DNA of 64,000 bases from Psychrobacter sp. JCM 18900 (GTDB taxonomy: Bacteria > Pseudomonadota > Gammaproteobacteria > Pseudomonadales > Moraxellaceae): the NCBI RefSeq assembly GCF_904846625.1, contig NZ_CAJHBL010000003.1, positions 1-64,000 of the forward strand. The letters run 5' to 3'. Numbering within the stretch: the first letter of the stretch is position 1; every line of letters starts with the position of its first letter. Below the pieces are notes generated by a model, which saw only the letters and a list, made by a program, of their open reading frames with translations, did not search any database and was not told where the DNA came from. Position numbers and translations under genes: made by a program. This document shows positions 8,129-18,933 of this stretch, piece after piece.

Positions 8129-9802
8129 CTATTCTTGAGGACTATTATTATTCAATAAATCAGTCTCATCTGAGCTTTGAGCAATCTCTTGCTCGACTTT
8201 TTCCATCAGCTTATCGTCAGGACGGGCATCGAGAACATCATTAGCACTGCGACCTTGTAAAATGGTCTTGGCTCGAGCCTTGGCTTGTTTTTTATCTTGG
8301 TCATCCGTATGACTCTCGCTGACCTGATTTGTTTCAGCAGGTTTAGGGATAGTTGGAGTAATCGTCATATCAGATTGAATATTATTAGCATTGCTGACAC
8401 TGCTTTGCATGTGCTCAAAGGCTTTTTCTAACTTATTGTTGAAGCGCAGACGATAGATAGGCTCAGGTAAGCTAAAGCCTTTATCTTCTAGTGCGTGCTT
8501 GGTCTCACGAATGGCGATACTGCGTGCTTTGGCAAAGTCAGTCTCTGATTGATCTACCCAAACCTGAAATTCCAAAACAATATTAGAATCGCCCACATTG
8601 GTAATAACCGCAATCGCTTTGGGCTCGTCCAAGACAAACGCTAGTGTATGTATCGCATCTAGCCCTACTTTAATTGCTGCTAAAGGATCATCATTGGCAT
8701 CAACGCCCAATTCAAAAGTAAATCGGCGCTCAGGGTTTTTGGTGTAATTTAATATCGTACCTTTAAAGACTTCAGCATTAGGAATACGTAACTGATTACC
8801 ATCTAATGTCATCAGTATCGTCGCGCGCGAGGTCAAACGAACCACGATGCCCTCTTGCCCATTAATCACGATATGGTCACGAGCACGAAAAGGTTGGCGA
8901 ATGCTCAGCATTAGTGAAGCGATATAATTCTCGATAGTGTCTTTGACTGCGAAACCAACCGCAATACCAATGACGCCTGCCCCACCAAGCAATGTGCCTA
9001 AAATCGTCTCTGCACCTATCAGACTTAGTCCTAAAATCAGACCAAAGATAATAAAGATGACTTTGACCGTTTGTGACAACAGCTCAGCGACAAATGGATT
9101 GGGTGTTAGATGTTGCCACATCTTTTTGCGATTAGATAACCAACTGCCAAACCATGCCACCAAGGCAAATATAACGATGCCAACTAATAGTAGTGGTAGT
9201 GCCTTCACAAGATTAGTCAGTTGTGCTTTTAAACCTTGATAGACCGTTGAGACATTCTCTTGAACATCTAGCGTGCGGTTAATTCTGTCTTCTACAGTGA
9301 CGACATCTGTTAGTCGGTTGGTTAAGTTGATCGCTTGCTGTGCTTTTTTTTCGTTGGCTGTCTCTCCCGTTAGGGTAACGACCCCTTGGGTGACACTAAC
9401 ATTGACGGCTTGTAAGCCTTCGATTTCAGAGAAAATACCGCTGATACGTTGACGAATATCGTTGTCTTTTTGCGGTGTGGGTGTGGTTTCGATTTGAGCA
9501 TTATTGGTGCTTTCGCCACTGATTATTGGTGGCGTAGCTGGCGTTGGCAATGAGCTGGCAGGTTCTGTGGTTTCACCTGTTGATGTCTCATTTTCTGATG
9601 TGGCAGAATTATCGTTAGATACGCTTTCCTCTATCGTCTCTACACCTTCAGTTGTCTCTATACCTAGTGCTGCTGAGATACCAGAAATTTCTTCACTGGC
9701 AGCATGCGCTGAGAACGCAAAAAGGATGCTTAGTAGCAACACCATTTGACCCCACGCTTTTATAGAACTGCGTATTATTGAACGGTCAATGTAAGTGGCC
9801 AT
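8129..9802 (-). CDS. BON-domain mechanosensitive channel of the MscS family
   Basis: Inner-membrane channel expected to open under membrane tension and release solutes on osmotic downshift. AAAGGA lies 5 nt upstream of the ATG at 9802, whereas the ATG two codons earlier abuts it, so 9802 is preferred (557 residues). A signal peptide (to about residue 35, AHA/A) leads into a Thr/Glu-rich linker and a BON domain (about 115-185; VTLTGETANE motif). Transmembrane helices follow at about 195-220 and 240-300, including a Gly/Ala-rich pore helix (LLGGAGVIGIAVGFAVKD), then the MscS beta domain (about 305-370) and a long polar tail. A periplasmic BON domain on an MscS channel is less common than plain MscS. 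Confidence 0.88.
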   Translation of the reverse strand: MATYIDRSIIRSSIKAWGQMVLLLSILFAFSAHAASEEISGISAALGIETTEGVETIEESVSNDNSATSENETSTGETTEPASSLPTPATPPIISGESTNNAQIETTPTPQKDNDIRQRISGIFSEIEGLQAVNVSVTQGVVTLTGETANEKKAQQAINLTNRLTDVVTVEDRINRTLDVQENVSTVYQGLKAQLTNLVKALPLLLVGIVIFALVAWFGSWLSNRKKMWQHLTPNPFVAELLSQTVKVIFIIFGLILGLSLIGAETILGTLLGGAGVIGIAVGFAVKDTIENYIASLMLSIRQPFRARDHIVINGQEGIVVRLTSRATILMTLDGNQLRIPNAEVFKGTILNYTKNPERRFTFELGVDANDDPLAAIKVGLDAIHTLAFVLDEPKAIAVITNVGDSNIVLEFQVWVDQSETDFAKARSIAIRETKHALEDKGFSLPEPIYRLRFNNKLEKAFEHMQSSVSNANNIQSDMTITPTIPKPAETNQVSESHTDDQDKKQAKARAKTILQGRSANDVLDARPDDKLMEKVEQEIAQSSDETDLLNNNSPQE

Positions 9803-9885
9803 AAGCATCCTTTATTTTTTACGGATTTTTCTCGCTTAGCTGATTGCTGATAATTAGCTGCCTGATTTTAGCTGCCTGGCTTTAT

Positions 9886-10623
9886 TTAGCTATCTAAGTA
9901 AAGCTGTGCTTCGCTCAGGTTTAGCGTGCCTTCATAGATAGCGCGACCAGTGATGATACCTTCGATACAATCACCATAAGGCTTCAACAGCTCGATATCT
10001 TTCATATCGGTAACGCCACCTGATGCAATCACAGGTAGTCCGCCTTCGCGCGCCAGATTAACGGTTTGTTCAACGTTAACGCCTTGCATCATGCCATCGC
10101 GGGCGATATCAGTATAAACGATTGATGACACGCCGACGTCTGCAAAGCGCTTAGCAAGTTCGGTCGCTTTGGTATCTGTCACGTTTGCCCAGCCATGAGT
10201 GGCTACCATACCGTCTTTGGCATCGATACCGACGATGATGTGCCCTGCAAATTCACGGCAAGCTTCTGCAACAAAACCAGGATCTTCAACAGCTTTTGTA
10301 CCGATAATGATATACGTCAAACCTGCGGTAATATACTGCTCAATGGTGTTCATGTTGCGTACACCGCCGCCCAGCTGAATAGGCAGGTTCGGGTATGCTT
10401 TGGTGATATCATTGACCACTTGTCTATGTACTGGCACGCCATCAAAAGCACCATTCAAATCGACCAAATGCAGGCGACGCGCACCTTCATCTACCCAACG
10501 CGCTGCCATAGCAACCGGATCATCAGAGAACACCGTATCATCTTCCATACGGCCTTGTTTTAAACGTACACACTTACCATCTTTTAAATCAATAGCCGGG
10601 ATAATGACAGGCACAGCACACAT
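9886..10623 (-). CDS. hisA: HisA, phosphoribosylformimino-AICAR ribotide isomerase
   Basis: Fourth enzyme of histidine synthesis; an Amadori rearrangement converts ProFAR to PRFAR for HisF/HisH. It is a (beta/alpha)8 barrel with the two half-barrel aspartates in the AIDLKDGKC strand (first D near residue 10) and in YTDIARDGM. The start is set at 10623 because AAGGA lies 7 nt upstream and it leaves the family-typical N-terminus; an upstream in-frame ATG at 10644 would add seven atypical residues. The product is 245 residues. hisF is not adjacent, and hisH and hisB lie 21 kb to the right. Confidence 0.96.
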   Translation of the reverse strand: MCAVPVIIPAIDLKDGKCVRLKQGRMEDDTVFSDDPVAMAARWVDEGARRLHLVDLNGAFDGVPVHRQVVNDITKAYPNLPIQLGGGVRNMNTIEQYITAGLTYIIIGTKAVEDPGFVAEACREFAGHIIVGIDAKDGMVATHGWANVTDTKATELAKRFADVGVSSIVYTDIARDGMMQGVNVEQTVNLAREGGLPVIASGGVTDMKDIELLKPYGDCIEGIITGRAIYEGTLNLSEAQLYLDS

Positions 10624-10883
10624 ATAGCATTCCTTATAAAGCACAAGATTGGCAATAAATTTAGTAAATTGAAGTTTTGAGAATGAAACGTTATCGAAGC
10701 GTCAAATAACGAGAGAAAACGCTGCTTAAAAGTAGCATAAATTATGGACAGATCGAAAACCAAGACATCGCTAAGTTAGCAATCTGTTTGAATACAAATA
10801 AGAAAGACCGAAACTAGACAATCATAACCATAAGTTTTAATACGTAGAATCACTACCAACAATCGTTAAATTCTATTACTGAC

Positions 10884-10913
10884 TGGCAATTTTAGGTCAA
10901 TTTAGCGTATAAT
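10884..10913 (+). promoter_or_regulatory. Candidate promoter of the nqr operon
   Basis: A perfect TATAAT (10908-10913) with a weak -35 (TGGCAA, 10884-10889, 18-bp spacer) on the nqr strand. If used, nqrA would have a leader of about 800 nt. Based on hexamer match only. Confidence 0.3.
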
Positions 10914-11718
10914 CCTAGGTAAATTTTTATTTGTTTCTATGTGATAGTAACCATGTGTTACGCTTTTTGTTGAGTTGTTACAACTCACTAATACAGCATG
11001 GTGATCAGGATGGATCGAGCAATCCTTCAATACGCCAATAAAATATTGGCCAAGAAATTGCTAAAAAGGACTATCTGAAAAATCTCAACCAATAGTCTCT
11101 AAACCATCGATTCTGCGGTATTTAACCTTAATTAGATGTCTTGCAAGTCCCTATCACTAGCTAACTATATTAAAACCGTTACGATTAAAACTATAGCAGC
11201 TTATAATAAGTGAGGTTTGCTTATCAGTTGCTTAGCTAGTTTGTCTTTTAACCAGTATATCATCTACCTTAATAGATCGTTATTTGGCCACACTCTTATT
11301 CTATCGAATATCTTTAAACGGTATTCGTAAACGAGAGATGGTCAAACATACTGGTGTTACAAGTTTTAAATTTCAATGAAACGTGTGATAAAGCCATTTG
11401 TATTTAAACCAGTCTCTTTTAGCCATGTGCTATAGCGATTGATTTCGATGAAGCGGTTTTAGCATACACCTTGGTAGCCAGTCGCCACTTTGGTAATTCG
11501 AATAAGACATTAACGTGTTGTTAAGGAGTCTAAGGTCAGCGTTAATACTCTTACTAGTAGTTATGATCATGTATTGTCTTCACAGAGCTTTCATCCCTAT
11601 TTCACTATAAAGGAAATAGACGATTGAAGGCTTTGTTGAGTGATACAAATGTTCATGCTACCGATATACCAAACAGGACGTCTGGTATCGTTTTAGACTA
11701 TGGACTAAGTTTTCGCTT
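10914..11718 (+). other. Long gene-free leader upstream of nqrA with several hairpins
   Basis: Together with 10624-10913 this makes about 1.1 kb without a credible gene in either strand. Two perfect 7-bp hairpins with 3-nt loops are present: TGAGTTG-TTA-CAACTCA (10971-10987) and GCCAATA-AAA-TATTGGC (11034-11050). A third, CGATAtACCA / TGGTATCG (11662-11690), is followed by TTTT and lies 28 nt before nqrA, so it could be a weak attenuator. Function unknown; no riboswitch class was recognised. Confidence 0.4.
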
Positions 11719-13071
11719 ATGATTACCATCAAAAAAGGTTTGGATTTGCCCATCACTGGTGAACCCTCCCGCGAGATATCTGAGCACCAACCGACACATG
11801 TAGCACTTGTTGGCTATGATTATGTGGGTATGAAGCCCACTATGAATGTCAAAGAAGGTGACATTGTAGCCAAAGGTCAGCCCGTTTATGAAGACAAAAA
11901 ACGTGTTGGCGTGATCTACACTGCCCCTGCTGCCGGTAAGGTCGTCGCTGTTAAACGTGGCGAACGTCGAGTGTTTGAGAGTCTTGTGATTGCGGTCGAC
12001 CCAAATGGTGAAGAAGTAGACTTTGAGCGCTATGACTCACAGCAGCTTGCTGACCTAGACTCTGAAGTCGTTGAAACCCAACTGATTGCCTCTGGCGAAT
12101 GGACCGCGTTCCGTACGCGTCCTTATAGCCGCGCACCCGAAATCGGCGCTCGTCCACATGCTATCTTTGTCACAGCAATGGATACCAATCCACTTGCCTT
12201 TGACCCGATGCTTGTGATCAATGAGCAGCTACAAGCGTTCAATGATGGACTTGCTGTATTATCTACGCTTAGTCCAAAGACCTTTGTCTGCCATCATGGC
12301 GATACTCAACTGACGCCAGTTGCAAAAACTGCAGCGAATAACGTCACTGAGTATCATGGTTTTGCTGGTAAGCATCCAGCTAGTCTTGCTGGTACGCACA
12401 TTCACTTTTTGCATCCCATCAGCCGCGGTGTGACCGTATGGACGATTGGTTATCAAGACGTGATTGCAATCGGTAAATTGTTCACGACAGGTCGTCTATA
12501 TACGCGCCGCATGGTGAGCTTAGCAGGTCCTGCTGTCACCAACCCGCATTTGGTTATGACTGAACGCGGTGCTGATATTACTGCATTGACCAAAGGTAAA
12601 CTGGCTGCTGGCGAAAACCGTATTATTTCAGGTTCAGTATTGTCTGGTCGCAAAGTGTTTGAAAACATCGCCTATCTGGGTCGTTTTCACAATCAGATCA
12701 GTGTATTGACTGAAGGCCGTGAGCGTCCTGCGTTCCATTTCTTTACTCCAGGTAAAAACCGCTTCTCAAAACTGCCTATCTATATTTCGCAGTTTTTTGG
12801 TGGCAAAAAATACAACTTTACTACGACAAGTAACGGCTCACCACGAGCGATGGTACCAATCGGTGTCTATGAAGAAGTCATGCCACAAGATTACCTACCA
12901 ACTCAATTACTACGTGCATTGATTGTCGAAGACATCATTAGCGCTGTAGATTTGGGCGTGCTTGAACTGGACGAAGAAGATTTGGCACTATGCACCTTTG
13001 TATCTCCTGGCAAATATGAATTCGGTGATATTTTGCGTGATAACTTAACGCGCATTGAGCTGGAGGGCTAA
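11719..13071 (+). CDS. nqrA: Na+-translocating NADH:quinone reductase subunit A
   Basis: Peripheral cytoplasmic subunit of Na+-NQR, the respiratory enzyme that couples NADH oxidation by ubiquinone to Na+ export. The family length (about 446) matches the 450 residues here, and the N-terminus shows the [12 protein letters not shown] signature with the lipoyl/barrel-sandwich-like [16 protein letters not shown] segment. It is the first gene of nqrABCDEF; nqrB follows after 5 nt. The Shine-Dalgarno is poor (GGACTAAG) and a hairpin lies just upstream, so translation or elongation may be controlled. Confidence 0.97.
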   Translation: MITIKKGLDLPITGEPSREISEHQPTHVALVGYDYVGMKPTMNVKEGDIVAKGQPVYEDKKRVGVIYTAPAAGKVVAVKRGERRVFESLVIAVDPNGEEVDFERYDSQQLADLDSEVVETQLIASGEWTAFRTRPYSRAPEIGARPHAIFVTAMDTNPLAFDPMLVINEQLQAFNDGLAVLSTLSPKTFVCHHGDTQLTPVAKTAANNVTEYHGFAGKHPASLAGTHIHFLHPISRGVTVWTIGYQDVIAIGKLFTTGRLYTRRMVSLAGPAVTNPHLVMTERGADITALTKGKLAAGENRIISGSVLSGRKVFENIAYLGRFHNQISVLTEGRERPAFHFFTPGKNRFSKLPIYISQFFGGKKYNFTTTSNGSPRAMVPIGVYEEVMPQDYLPTQLLRALIVEDIISAVDLGVLELDEEDLALCTFVSPGKYEFGDILRDNLTRIELEG

Positions 13072-13076
13072 CCACG

Positions 13077-14312
13077 ATGAAATTTTTACACAATATGTTC
13101 GATCGTATGGAGCCATCTTTCACCAAAGGCGGCAAACACGAAAAGTACTACGCTATTTTTGAGATGTTTGATACGTTCTTACGTCAACCAAGCTCAACCA
13201 CTTATGCGTCATCGCATGTACGTGACGGGATTGACCTAAAGCGTATTATGATTACCGTATGGCTATGTACCTTCCCAGCAATGTTTTGGGGTATGTACAA
13301 CATTGGTCATCAAGCACTAACCGCTATCGCTCAGCTTGGCTTACAGCCTGAAGGCTGGCGTACTGTGATCACTAGCATGGCAGGCTATAACCCAGACAGT
13401 ATCTGGGCCAGCTTTGTCTATGGTGCGATGCAGTTTTTACCTATTTATATTGTGACGTTTGCGGTAGGTATTCTCTGTGAGATTATCTTTGCTGTCGTCC
13501 GTGGACACGAAGTCAACGAAGGTTTCTTTGTGACTTCAGTTCTATTTGCATTATGTCTACCACCTGACATTCCTTTATGGCAAGTTGCCCTAGGTATTAT
13601 CTTTGGTGTGGTCGTCGCAAAAGAAGTGTTCGGTGGTACTGGTAAGAACTTCCTTAACCCTGCCCTATCGGGTCGTGCATTCTTATACTTTGCTTATCCA
13701 GCCTATATGTCTGGTGACTCAGTATGGACAGCAGTAGATGGTTTCTCAGGTGCGACGCCTCTTGGCCTTGCAGCCCTTGGTGTGGTTCCTCAGGACTTCG
13801 TCGATGTCTATGGTAATGCCATCACGTGGAGTGATGCATTCTTAGGTAATATGCAAGGTAGTATCGGTGAAGTATCGACGCTAGCTATCCTAATGGGCGC
13901 TGCAGTGTTGCTATGGACGCGTATCGCTTCTTGGCGCATTATGGCAGGTTGTGTGGTCGGTCTGATTGCTACGTCTCTTGTATTCAACATGATTGGCTCT
14001 GAAGACAACATGATGATGAGCTTGCCGTTCTACTGGCACTTAGTTATCGGTGGCTTTGCTTTCGGTGCTGTATTTATGGCAACCGATCCAGTATCAGCTG
14101 CGCATACAAACAAAGGCCGCTGGGCTTACGGTATCTTGATTGGTTTTATGACCGTATTGATTCGCGTCATCAACCCTGCTTTCCCAGAAGGCATCATGCT
14201 GGCCATTCTATTCGCCAACTTATTTGCTCCATTGTTTGATTACTTTGTGACTCAAGCAAATATCAAACGCCAAACCGCTCGGAGGGTTCGCTATGTCCAA
14301 GCCCAAAAGTAA
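13077..14312 (+). CDS. nqrB: Na+-NQR subunit B
   Basis: Integral membrane subunit (about 10 helices) that carries covalently bound FMN and riboflavin and forms part of the Na+ path and the quinone site. The FMN attachment motif SGAT is visible in GFSGATPLG, with Thr227 as acceptor; ApbE encoded downstream would attach the FMN. 411 residues, normal for the family. The last 20 nt overlap the start of nqrC, whose Shine-Dalgarno (GGAGG, 14281) lies inside nqrB, suggesting translational coupling. Confidence 0.97.
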   Translation: MKFLHNMFDRMEPSFTKGGKHEKYYAIFEMFDTFLRQPSSTTYASSHVRDGIDLKRIMITVWLCTFPAMFWGMYNIGHQALTAIAQLGLQPEGWRTVITSMAGYNPDSIWASFVYGAMQFLPIYIVTFAVGILCEIIFAVVRGHEVNEGFFVTSVLFALCLPPDIPLWQVALGIIFGVVVAKEVFGGTGKNFLNPALSGRAFLYFAYPAYMSGDSVWTAVDGFSGATPLGLAALGVVPQDFVDVYGNAITWSDAFLGNMQGSIGEVSTLAILMGAAVLLWTRIASWRIMAGCVVGLIATSLVFNMIGSEDNMMMSLPFYWHLVIGGFAFGAVFMATDPVSAAHTNKGRWAYGILIGFMTVLIRVINPAFPEGIMLAILFANLFAPLFDYFVTQANIKRQTARRVRYVQAQK

Positions 14313-15195
14313 TAACGCGAAAACCATCAGTGTGGCTTTGACGCTATGCTTGGTGTGTTCAGTGTTGGTTTCAGCAGTGGCTGTTGGTCTAAAGCCTGCG
14401 CAAGTTGAAAACGCACGTTTAGACCGCAACAAAAACATCTTAGTTGCGGCTGATATGTATGACGCTGAGTCTGATACAGCAGATGATGTCGCCGAACGTT
14501 TTAAAGATTTTGAAGTCAAAATCATTGATTTAAACGAAGGTACTTATCTCGATGACGACGCGCTAAAAACTGCTGGCATCCCTGATCGTAATGCTTATGA
14601 CGCCAGTCAAGCAACAAAGAACCAAGCTTTAAGTGAAGACTTGGGTGACAACGATCCTGCTGGTATTGGTCGTAAGCCAAAATATGCCAAGGTCTATGTC
14701 AAAAATGATGACGCAGGTCAGCCAGAAACGGTTGTATTGCCAATTCAGGGCTACGGTCTATGGGGCACTATCTATGGTTTCTTAACGCTCGAAAGTGATA
14801 TGAATACCATCAAAGGTATCAGTTTCTATGAGCATAAAGAAACCCCAGGTCTGGGCGCTCGTATCGAAGAGCCAGAATGGCGTGCAAAGTGGAGCGGTAT
14901 CGAGTCTTATGACGAGAATGGTAACGTTGCCACTGGTGTAACCAAAGCTGGTAACCCAAAAGAGAACTGGGTTGATGGCATCAGCGGTGCGACATTGACT
15001 AGCCGCGGCGTCAGCAACATGATTCAGTTTTGGTTAGGCGAGCAAGGGTATAAGCCTTATCTAGATACGCTACGCGAAAAGAGCGGCCAAACGGTTGAAA
15101 GTGCAGACACGCAAGCAAATCAATCAAAGCCGGCAGCTCAACCTAAAACCGAATTGGCAGCCAAGCTACCAGTAGCAAACGGCAAGGAGGCATAA
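14293..15195 (+). CDS. nqrC: Na+-NQR subunit C
   Basis: Single-pass subunit with a large periplasmic FMN domain. An N-terminal helix (about 11-32) is followed by the flavin domain; SGAT in [12 protein letters not shown] gives Thr234 as the FMN attachment residue. At 300 residues it is longer than typical (about 257) because of a polar, Gln/Ala/Lys-rich C-terminal tail (about 262-300). The start at 14293 is supported by GGAGG 7 nt upstream and overlaps nqrB by 20 nt. Confidence 0.97.
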   Translation: MSKPKSNNAKTISVALTLCLVCSVLVSAVAVGLKPAQVENARLDRNKNILVAADMYDAESDTADDVAERFKDFEVKIIDLNEGTYLDDDALKTAGIPDRNAYDASQATKNQALSEDLGDNDPAGIGRKPKYAKVYVKNDDAGQPETVVLPIQGYGLWGTIYGFLTLESDMNTIKGISFYEHKETPGLGARIEEPEWRAKWSGIESYDENGNVATGVTKAGNPKENWVDGISGATLTSRGVSNMIQFWLGEQGYKPYLDTLREKSGQTVESADTQANQSKPAAQPKTELAAKLPVANGKEA

Positions 15196-15196
15196 C

Positions 15197-15868
15197 ATGG
15201 CTGACACTAAAAGCATTTTAACCACGCCTATCTTTGATAATAACCCTATTGCCCTACAGATCCTTGGTATCTGTTCGGCATTGGCTGTCACCACCAGCAT
15301 GGCTAACGCTATGGTCATGTGTGTGGCATTGACCTTGGTAACGGCATTTTCAAGCTTCTTTATCTCGATTATCCGTAAGCAGATTCCATCAAGCATTCGT
15401 ATCATCGTACAGATGACGATTATTGCTTCGTTGGTTATCTTGGTTGATCAGGTACTAAAAGCAGTGGCTTATGACGTCAGTAAAGGTCTATCTGTCTTTG
15501 TTGGTTTGATCATCACGAACTGTATCGTTATGGGCCGTGCCGAAGCATTTGCTATGAGCAACCCACCAATCCCAAGCTTTTTAGATGGTATTGGTAACGG
15601 GCTTGGTTACTCAGCAGTATTACTATTCGTTGCAACTATCCGTGAGCTATTGGGTGCTGGTACTTGGTTCGGTATTACGATTCTACAGCCAGTCACTGAT
15701 GGCGGTTGGTACATACCAAACGGTTTATTACTGTTACCACCATCAGCGTTCTTTATCATTGGTTTGTTCATCGCTGTTGTCCGTATCTGGAAACCAGAAC
15801 AAGTTGAAGAAGCTGAGTTTGTAATGAAGCCGCAGTCTAAAGGCATGGCACATGGAGGCGGTCACTAA
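15197..15868 (+). CDS. nqrD: Na+-NQR subunit D
   Basis: Hydrophobic six-helix subunit of the Rnf/Nqr family; together with NqrE it forms the antiparallel membrane core with an intramembrane iron centre. AAGGAGG directly precedes the ATG with good spacing. 223 residues, close to the family's 210, with an His/Gly-rich C-terminus (MAHGGGH). Its stop overlaps the nqrE start by one base (TAATG). Confidence 0.97.
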   Translation: MADTKSILTTPIFDNNPIALQILGICSALAVTTSMANAMVMCVALTLVTAFSSFFISIIRKQIPSSIRIIVQMTIIASLVILVDQVLKAVAYDVSKGLSVFVGLIITNCIVMGRAEAFAMSNPPIPSFLDGIGNGLGYSAVLLFVATIRELLGAGTWFGITILQPVTDGGWYIPNGLLLLPPSAFFIIGLFIAVVRIWKPEQVEEAEFVMKPQSKGMAHGGGH

Positions 15869-16476
15869 TGGGACATTATGTTAGTTTATTTATAACCTCA
15901 GTCTTTATTGAGAACATGGCGCTTGCCTACTTCTTAGGCATGTGTACTTTTTTGGCCGTATCCAAAAAAGTCTCTACAGCGATTGGTCTAGGTGTTGCGG
16001 TTGTTGTCGTGATGGCAATTACCGTTCCACTAAACAATTTACTATTCCAGTTCATCCTAAAAGATGGTGCGCTGGCATGGGCAGGTTTCCCTGATATCGA
16101 CTTGAGCTTCTTAGGATTGCTAAGTTATATCGGTTTGATTGCAGCCACCGTACAGATCCTAGAGATGTTCTTGGACAAGTTTGTACCGAGTCTATATAAC
16201 GCGCTTGGGGTATTCTTACCACTAATCACCGTAAACTGTGCCATCTTAGGTGGTGTATTATTTATGGTTGAGCGTGACTATAACTTTGGTGAATCTGTTG
16301 TCTATGGTGTGGGTGCAGGCTTCGGTTGGGCACTTGCTATTACAGCATTGGCGGGTATCCGTGAAAAGCTAAAATACTCAGACATTCCAGCACCGCTGCG
16401 TGGTCTTGGTATTACTTTTATCACGGTTGGTCTTATGTCGCTCGGCTTTATGTCGTTCGGTGGTATGTCCATCTAA
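15868..16476 (+). CDS. nqrE: Na+-NQR subunit E
   Basis: Six-helix membrane subunit, inverted partner of NqrD, contributing cysteines to the intramembrane iron centre that passes electrons from the NqrF cluster to FMN on NqrC. The family signature at the N-terminus ([14 protein letters not shown]) and a second cysteine motif (NCAILGG) are visible. 202 residues, as expected. The start overlaps the nqrD stop, so the two are translationally coupled. A 122-bp gap separates it from nqrF. Confidence 0.97.
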   Translation: MGHYVSLFITSVFIENMALAYFLGMCTFLAVSKKVSTAIGLGVAVVVVMAITVPLNNLLFQFILKDGALAWAGFPDIDLSFLGLLSYIGLIAATVQILEMFLDKFVPSLYNALGVFLPLITVNCAILGGVLFMVERDYNFGESVVYGVGAGFGWALAITALAGIREKLKYSDIPAPLRGLGITFITVGLMSLGFMSFGGMSI

Positions 16477-16598
16477 ACCGCTAAGCTCAAAGCTTTCATT
16501 AGCTATTTGACTTATTTAATTCATTTATTCGGTAGAGGTTTGGGTACAGCATAAATTATGCCCCCTCACCCCTACCCCATAGATTAAGGATACCTACC

Positions 16599-17834
16599 AT
16601 GGATTACGCTACGGCGATTGGTGGCGTTGCTATGTTTACCTTGATCATCATGGGCCTTGTCGCTATTATTTTGGCGGCGCGCTCAAGACTGGTCAGTTCA
16701 GGCGATGTCACTATCCATATTAATGATAATCCCGATAATGATGTGGTGACACCAGCTGGCGGCAAACTACTACAAACGCTAGCGGGCGAAGGTATATTTT
16801 TATCTTCAGCTTGTGGTGGTGGTGGTACTTGTGCGCAGTGTCGTTGCCGCGTTATTGAAGGTGGTGGTTCTATTTTGCCCACCGAAGAAGGCTATTTTAC
16901 TCAAGGTGAAATCCGCAATCACATGCGCTTAGCTTGTCAGGTAGCTGTTAAGCAAGACATGAAAATTGAGATTGATCCTGAGTTCTTTGATGTACAGAAA
17001 TGGGAATGTGAAGTTATCTCTAACGATAACGTTGCCACTTTCATTAAAGAGCTGGTACTAAAAATTCCAGAAGGCGAAGAAGTAAACTTCCGCGCTGGTG
17101 GTTATGTACAGTTGGAAGCGCCACCGCACGAAGTGCACTACAAAGATTTTGTGGTTGATGAAGAATATAGAGAAGACTGGGAAAAATTCGGTATCTTCAA
17201 CTATGTCTCAAAAGTTGATGAGCCTGTTATCCGTGCTTACTCAATGGCTAACTACCCTGAAGAGAAAGGCCTCATCAAATTCAACATCCGTATCGCAAGT
17301 CCACCGCCACGTGGTCCTGACGGTATTCCACCAGGCAAAATGTCTTCATGGGTATTTAGCTTAGTACCTGGTGACAAAGTGACAGTTTCAGGTCCTTACG
17401 GTGAGTTCTTTGCTAAGAAGACTGAAGCTGAAATGATCTTTGTCGGTGGTGGTGCTGGTATGGCCCCAATGCGCTCACATATCTTTGATCAGCTCAAACG
17501 CTTGAATACTGATCGTAAGATTAGCTTCTGGTATGGTGCTCGTTCTATTCGTGAGATGTTCTACGTTGAAGACTATGATCAGCTAGAAGAAGAGTTTGAT
17601 AACTTTGAGTGGCATGTTGCACTGTCTGACCCATTACCAGAAGATAACTGGGAAGGTCCAACAGGCTTTATCCATAACGTATTGCTCGAAAACTATCTGA
17701 AAGATCATCCAAACCCAGAAGACTGTGAATACTACATGTGTGGGCCACCGATGATGAACGCTGCCGTAATCGACATGCTACACAGCATGGGCGTGGAAGA
17801 CGAAAACATCATGCTTGATGATTTCGGTGGTTAA
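16599..17834 (+). CDS. nqrF: Na+-NQR subunit F, NADH-oxidising
   Basis: Electron entry subunit: takes hydride from NADH to FAD and passes electrons to a 2Fe-2S cluster. Visible parts are an N-terminal membrane helix (about 5-27), the ferredoxin domain with cluster cysteines C72, C78, C81 and C113, the FAD domain with the RAYSMANYP motif, and the NADH domain with [12 protein letters not shown] and CGPPMMN. 411 residues, standard. AAGGA lies 8 nt before the ATG. A strong terminator follows. Confidence 0.98.
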   Translation: MDYATAIGGVAMFTLIIMGLVAIILAARSRLVSSGDVTIHINDNPDNDVVTPAGGKLLQTLAGEGIFLSSACGGGGTCAQCRCRVIEGGGSILPTEEGYFTQGEIRNHMRLACQVAVKQDMKIEIDPEFFDVQKWECEVISNDNVATFIKELVLKIPEGEEVNFRAGGYVQLEAPPHEVHYKDFVVDEEYREDWEKFGIFNYVSKVDEPVIRAYSMANYPEEKGLIKFNIRIASPPPRGPDGIPPGKMSSWVFSLVPGDKVTVSGPYGEFFAKKTEAEMIFVGGGAGMAPMRSHIFDQLKRLNTDRKISFWYGARSIREMFYVEDYDQLEEEFDNFEWHVALSDPLPEDNWEGPTGFIHNVLLENYLKDHPNPEDCEYYMCGPPMMNAAVIDMLHSMGVEDENIMLDDFGG

Positions 17835-17870
17835 GTTAGAGACTTAATCTAACAGCATAAATCTAAGAAT

Positions 17871-17902
17871 AAAAAAGAGTCTCAATTGAGGCTCTTTTTT
17901 TT
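17871..17902 (+). terminator. Rho-independent terminator of nqrABCDEF
   Basis: Stem of AAAAAAGAG(T)CTCAA against TTGAG(G)CTCTTTTTT, ending in a run of eight T. It closes the nqr structural genes; the SDR, apbE and nqrM genes downstream then need their own promoters or read-through. Confidence 0.88.
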
Positions 17903-18009
17903 GTGCGATTTTTACACATAGTAATGCCGTTACAGACTACAAATCTAGCTAGTAGAGTCGCTTTATTATCCTATATGATGGACTATCTAAACATTGAGAA
18001 AGGACTCTT

Positions 18010-18810
18010 ATGAAAACGAAATACAAAGATTTGACCATTTGGATTACCGGTGCTTCTAGCGGTATTGGGCAAGCATTAGCCGTTGCGTTCGCCAAACGCG
18101 GAGCTAGGATTATTTTAAGTGGACGTGACAGTGATAAGTTAGAGGTGGTCAAAAGCAGCTGCAAACGTGCTAACAAGCATATTGTTGTTCCTTTCGATAT
18201 TAGCGATGCCAATCAAGCCAAAGAAGCTTATGACACTGCTAAAGCTCAGGCGGGGAAAATCGACTGGCTCATCAATAATGCTGGTATCAGTCAGCGTTCG
18301 CTCATCATGGACACGGCTGAAGAAGTTGAACGCCAAATCATGGAAATAGATTATTTTGCCCAAACGCGTCTTACTAGACTTGCGTTGCCGGACATGATTG
18401 CACAAGGCGGCGGCAAAGTCGTAATGGTCTCGAGTGTGGCAGGCCTATTGGGTACACAGTATCGTGGCGCTTATGGAGCAGCCAAGGCGGCACTGCATAT
18501 GTGGGCAAATAGCTTACGTGCTGAGCTACACGACCAAGGTATCGAAGTAGCCACGATATTTCCCGGGTTTATTCAGACTAATATCTCTATCAATGCGTTG
18601 ACAGGCGACGGTAGTGCACAGGGTACGATGGATGAAGCAACCAATAACGGTCTAACTGCGACTGAGTTTGCCAAACAAGTCGTGAAGGCTCTCACCAAGG
18701 GAGAGGAATATATCATCATCGCTGGTCGTAAAGAAAAACTGGCCACACGGGTCAACCGCGTCTCTCCGCCAAAACTCTATAAGCTCATACGTGAGTCACA
18801 AGTGAAATAA
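18010..18810 (+). CDS. Short-chain dehydrogenase/reductase
   Basis: Classical SDR oxidoreductase, 266 residues, NAD(P)-dependent; substrate unknown. The nucleotide-binding motif TGASSGIG is near residues 14-21, NNAG follows near residue 90, and the catalytic set is S142, Y155 and K159 (YGAAK). The C-terminal part is variable, as usual for substrate choice. AAAGGA precedes the ATG. It lies between nqrF and apbE, 24 bp before the apbE upstream region, but nothing in the sequence ties it to Na+-NQR. Confidence 0.9.
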   Translation: MKTKYKDLTIWITGASSGIGQALAVAFAKRGARIILSGRDSDKLEVVKSSCKRANKHIVVPFDISDANQAKEAYDTAKAQAGKIDWLINNAGISQRSLIMDTAEEVERQIMEIDYFAQTRLTRLALPDMIAQGGGKVVMVSSVAGLLGTQYRGAYGAAKAALHMWANSLRAELHDQGIEVATIFPGFIQTNISINALTGDGSAQGTMDEATNNGLTATEFAKQVVKALTKGEEYIIIAGRKEKLATRVNRVSPPKLYKLIRESQVK

Positions 18811-18870
18811 GCTACTTAACCGAACGAATTGTCGCTGAATGGTGCCTTCATTAGTATTTTGGGGTTCAAG

Positions 18871-18903
18871 GGGTGTAAAATAAGCGTGGCTTGTTTTACA
18901 CCC
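18871..18903. repeat. 10-bp perfect inverted repeat upstream of apbE
   Basis: GGGTGTAAAA (18871-18880) and TTTTACACCC (18894-18903) with a 13-nt loop, 61 bp after the SDR stop and 31 bp before apbE. There is no T-run, so it is either a weak terminator for the SDR gene, an operator, or a stem in the apbE leader. Confidence 0.55.
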
Positions 18904-18933
18904 TACTCATTTCTACGCCATACCGAAAATATT

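Noticed and set aside
9504..9749. 81-codon plus-strand frame opposite the BON-MscS gene
   Set aside because: Mirror of the Thr/Glu-rich linker of the real gene; no ribosome site.
11662..11694. A defined riboswitch (FMN, Na+) before nqrA
   Set aside because: Only a simple hairpin plus TTTT is visible; no known riboswitch core was recognised.
18829..18933. N-terminal extension of ApbE from TTG 18829
   Set aside because: It would place 35 residues before a clear lipoprotein signal peptide and run through an inverted repeat.
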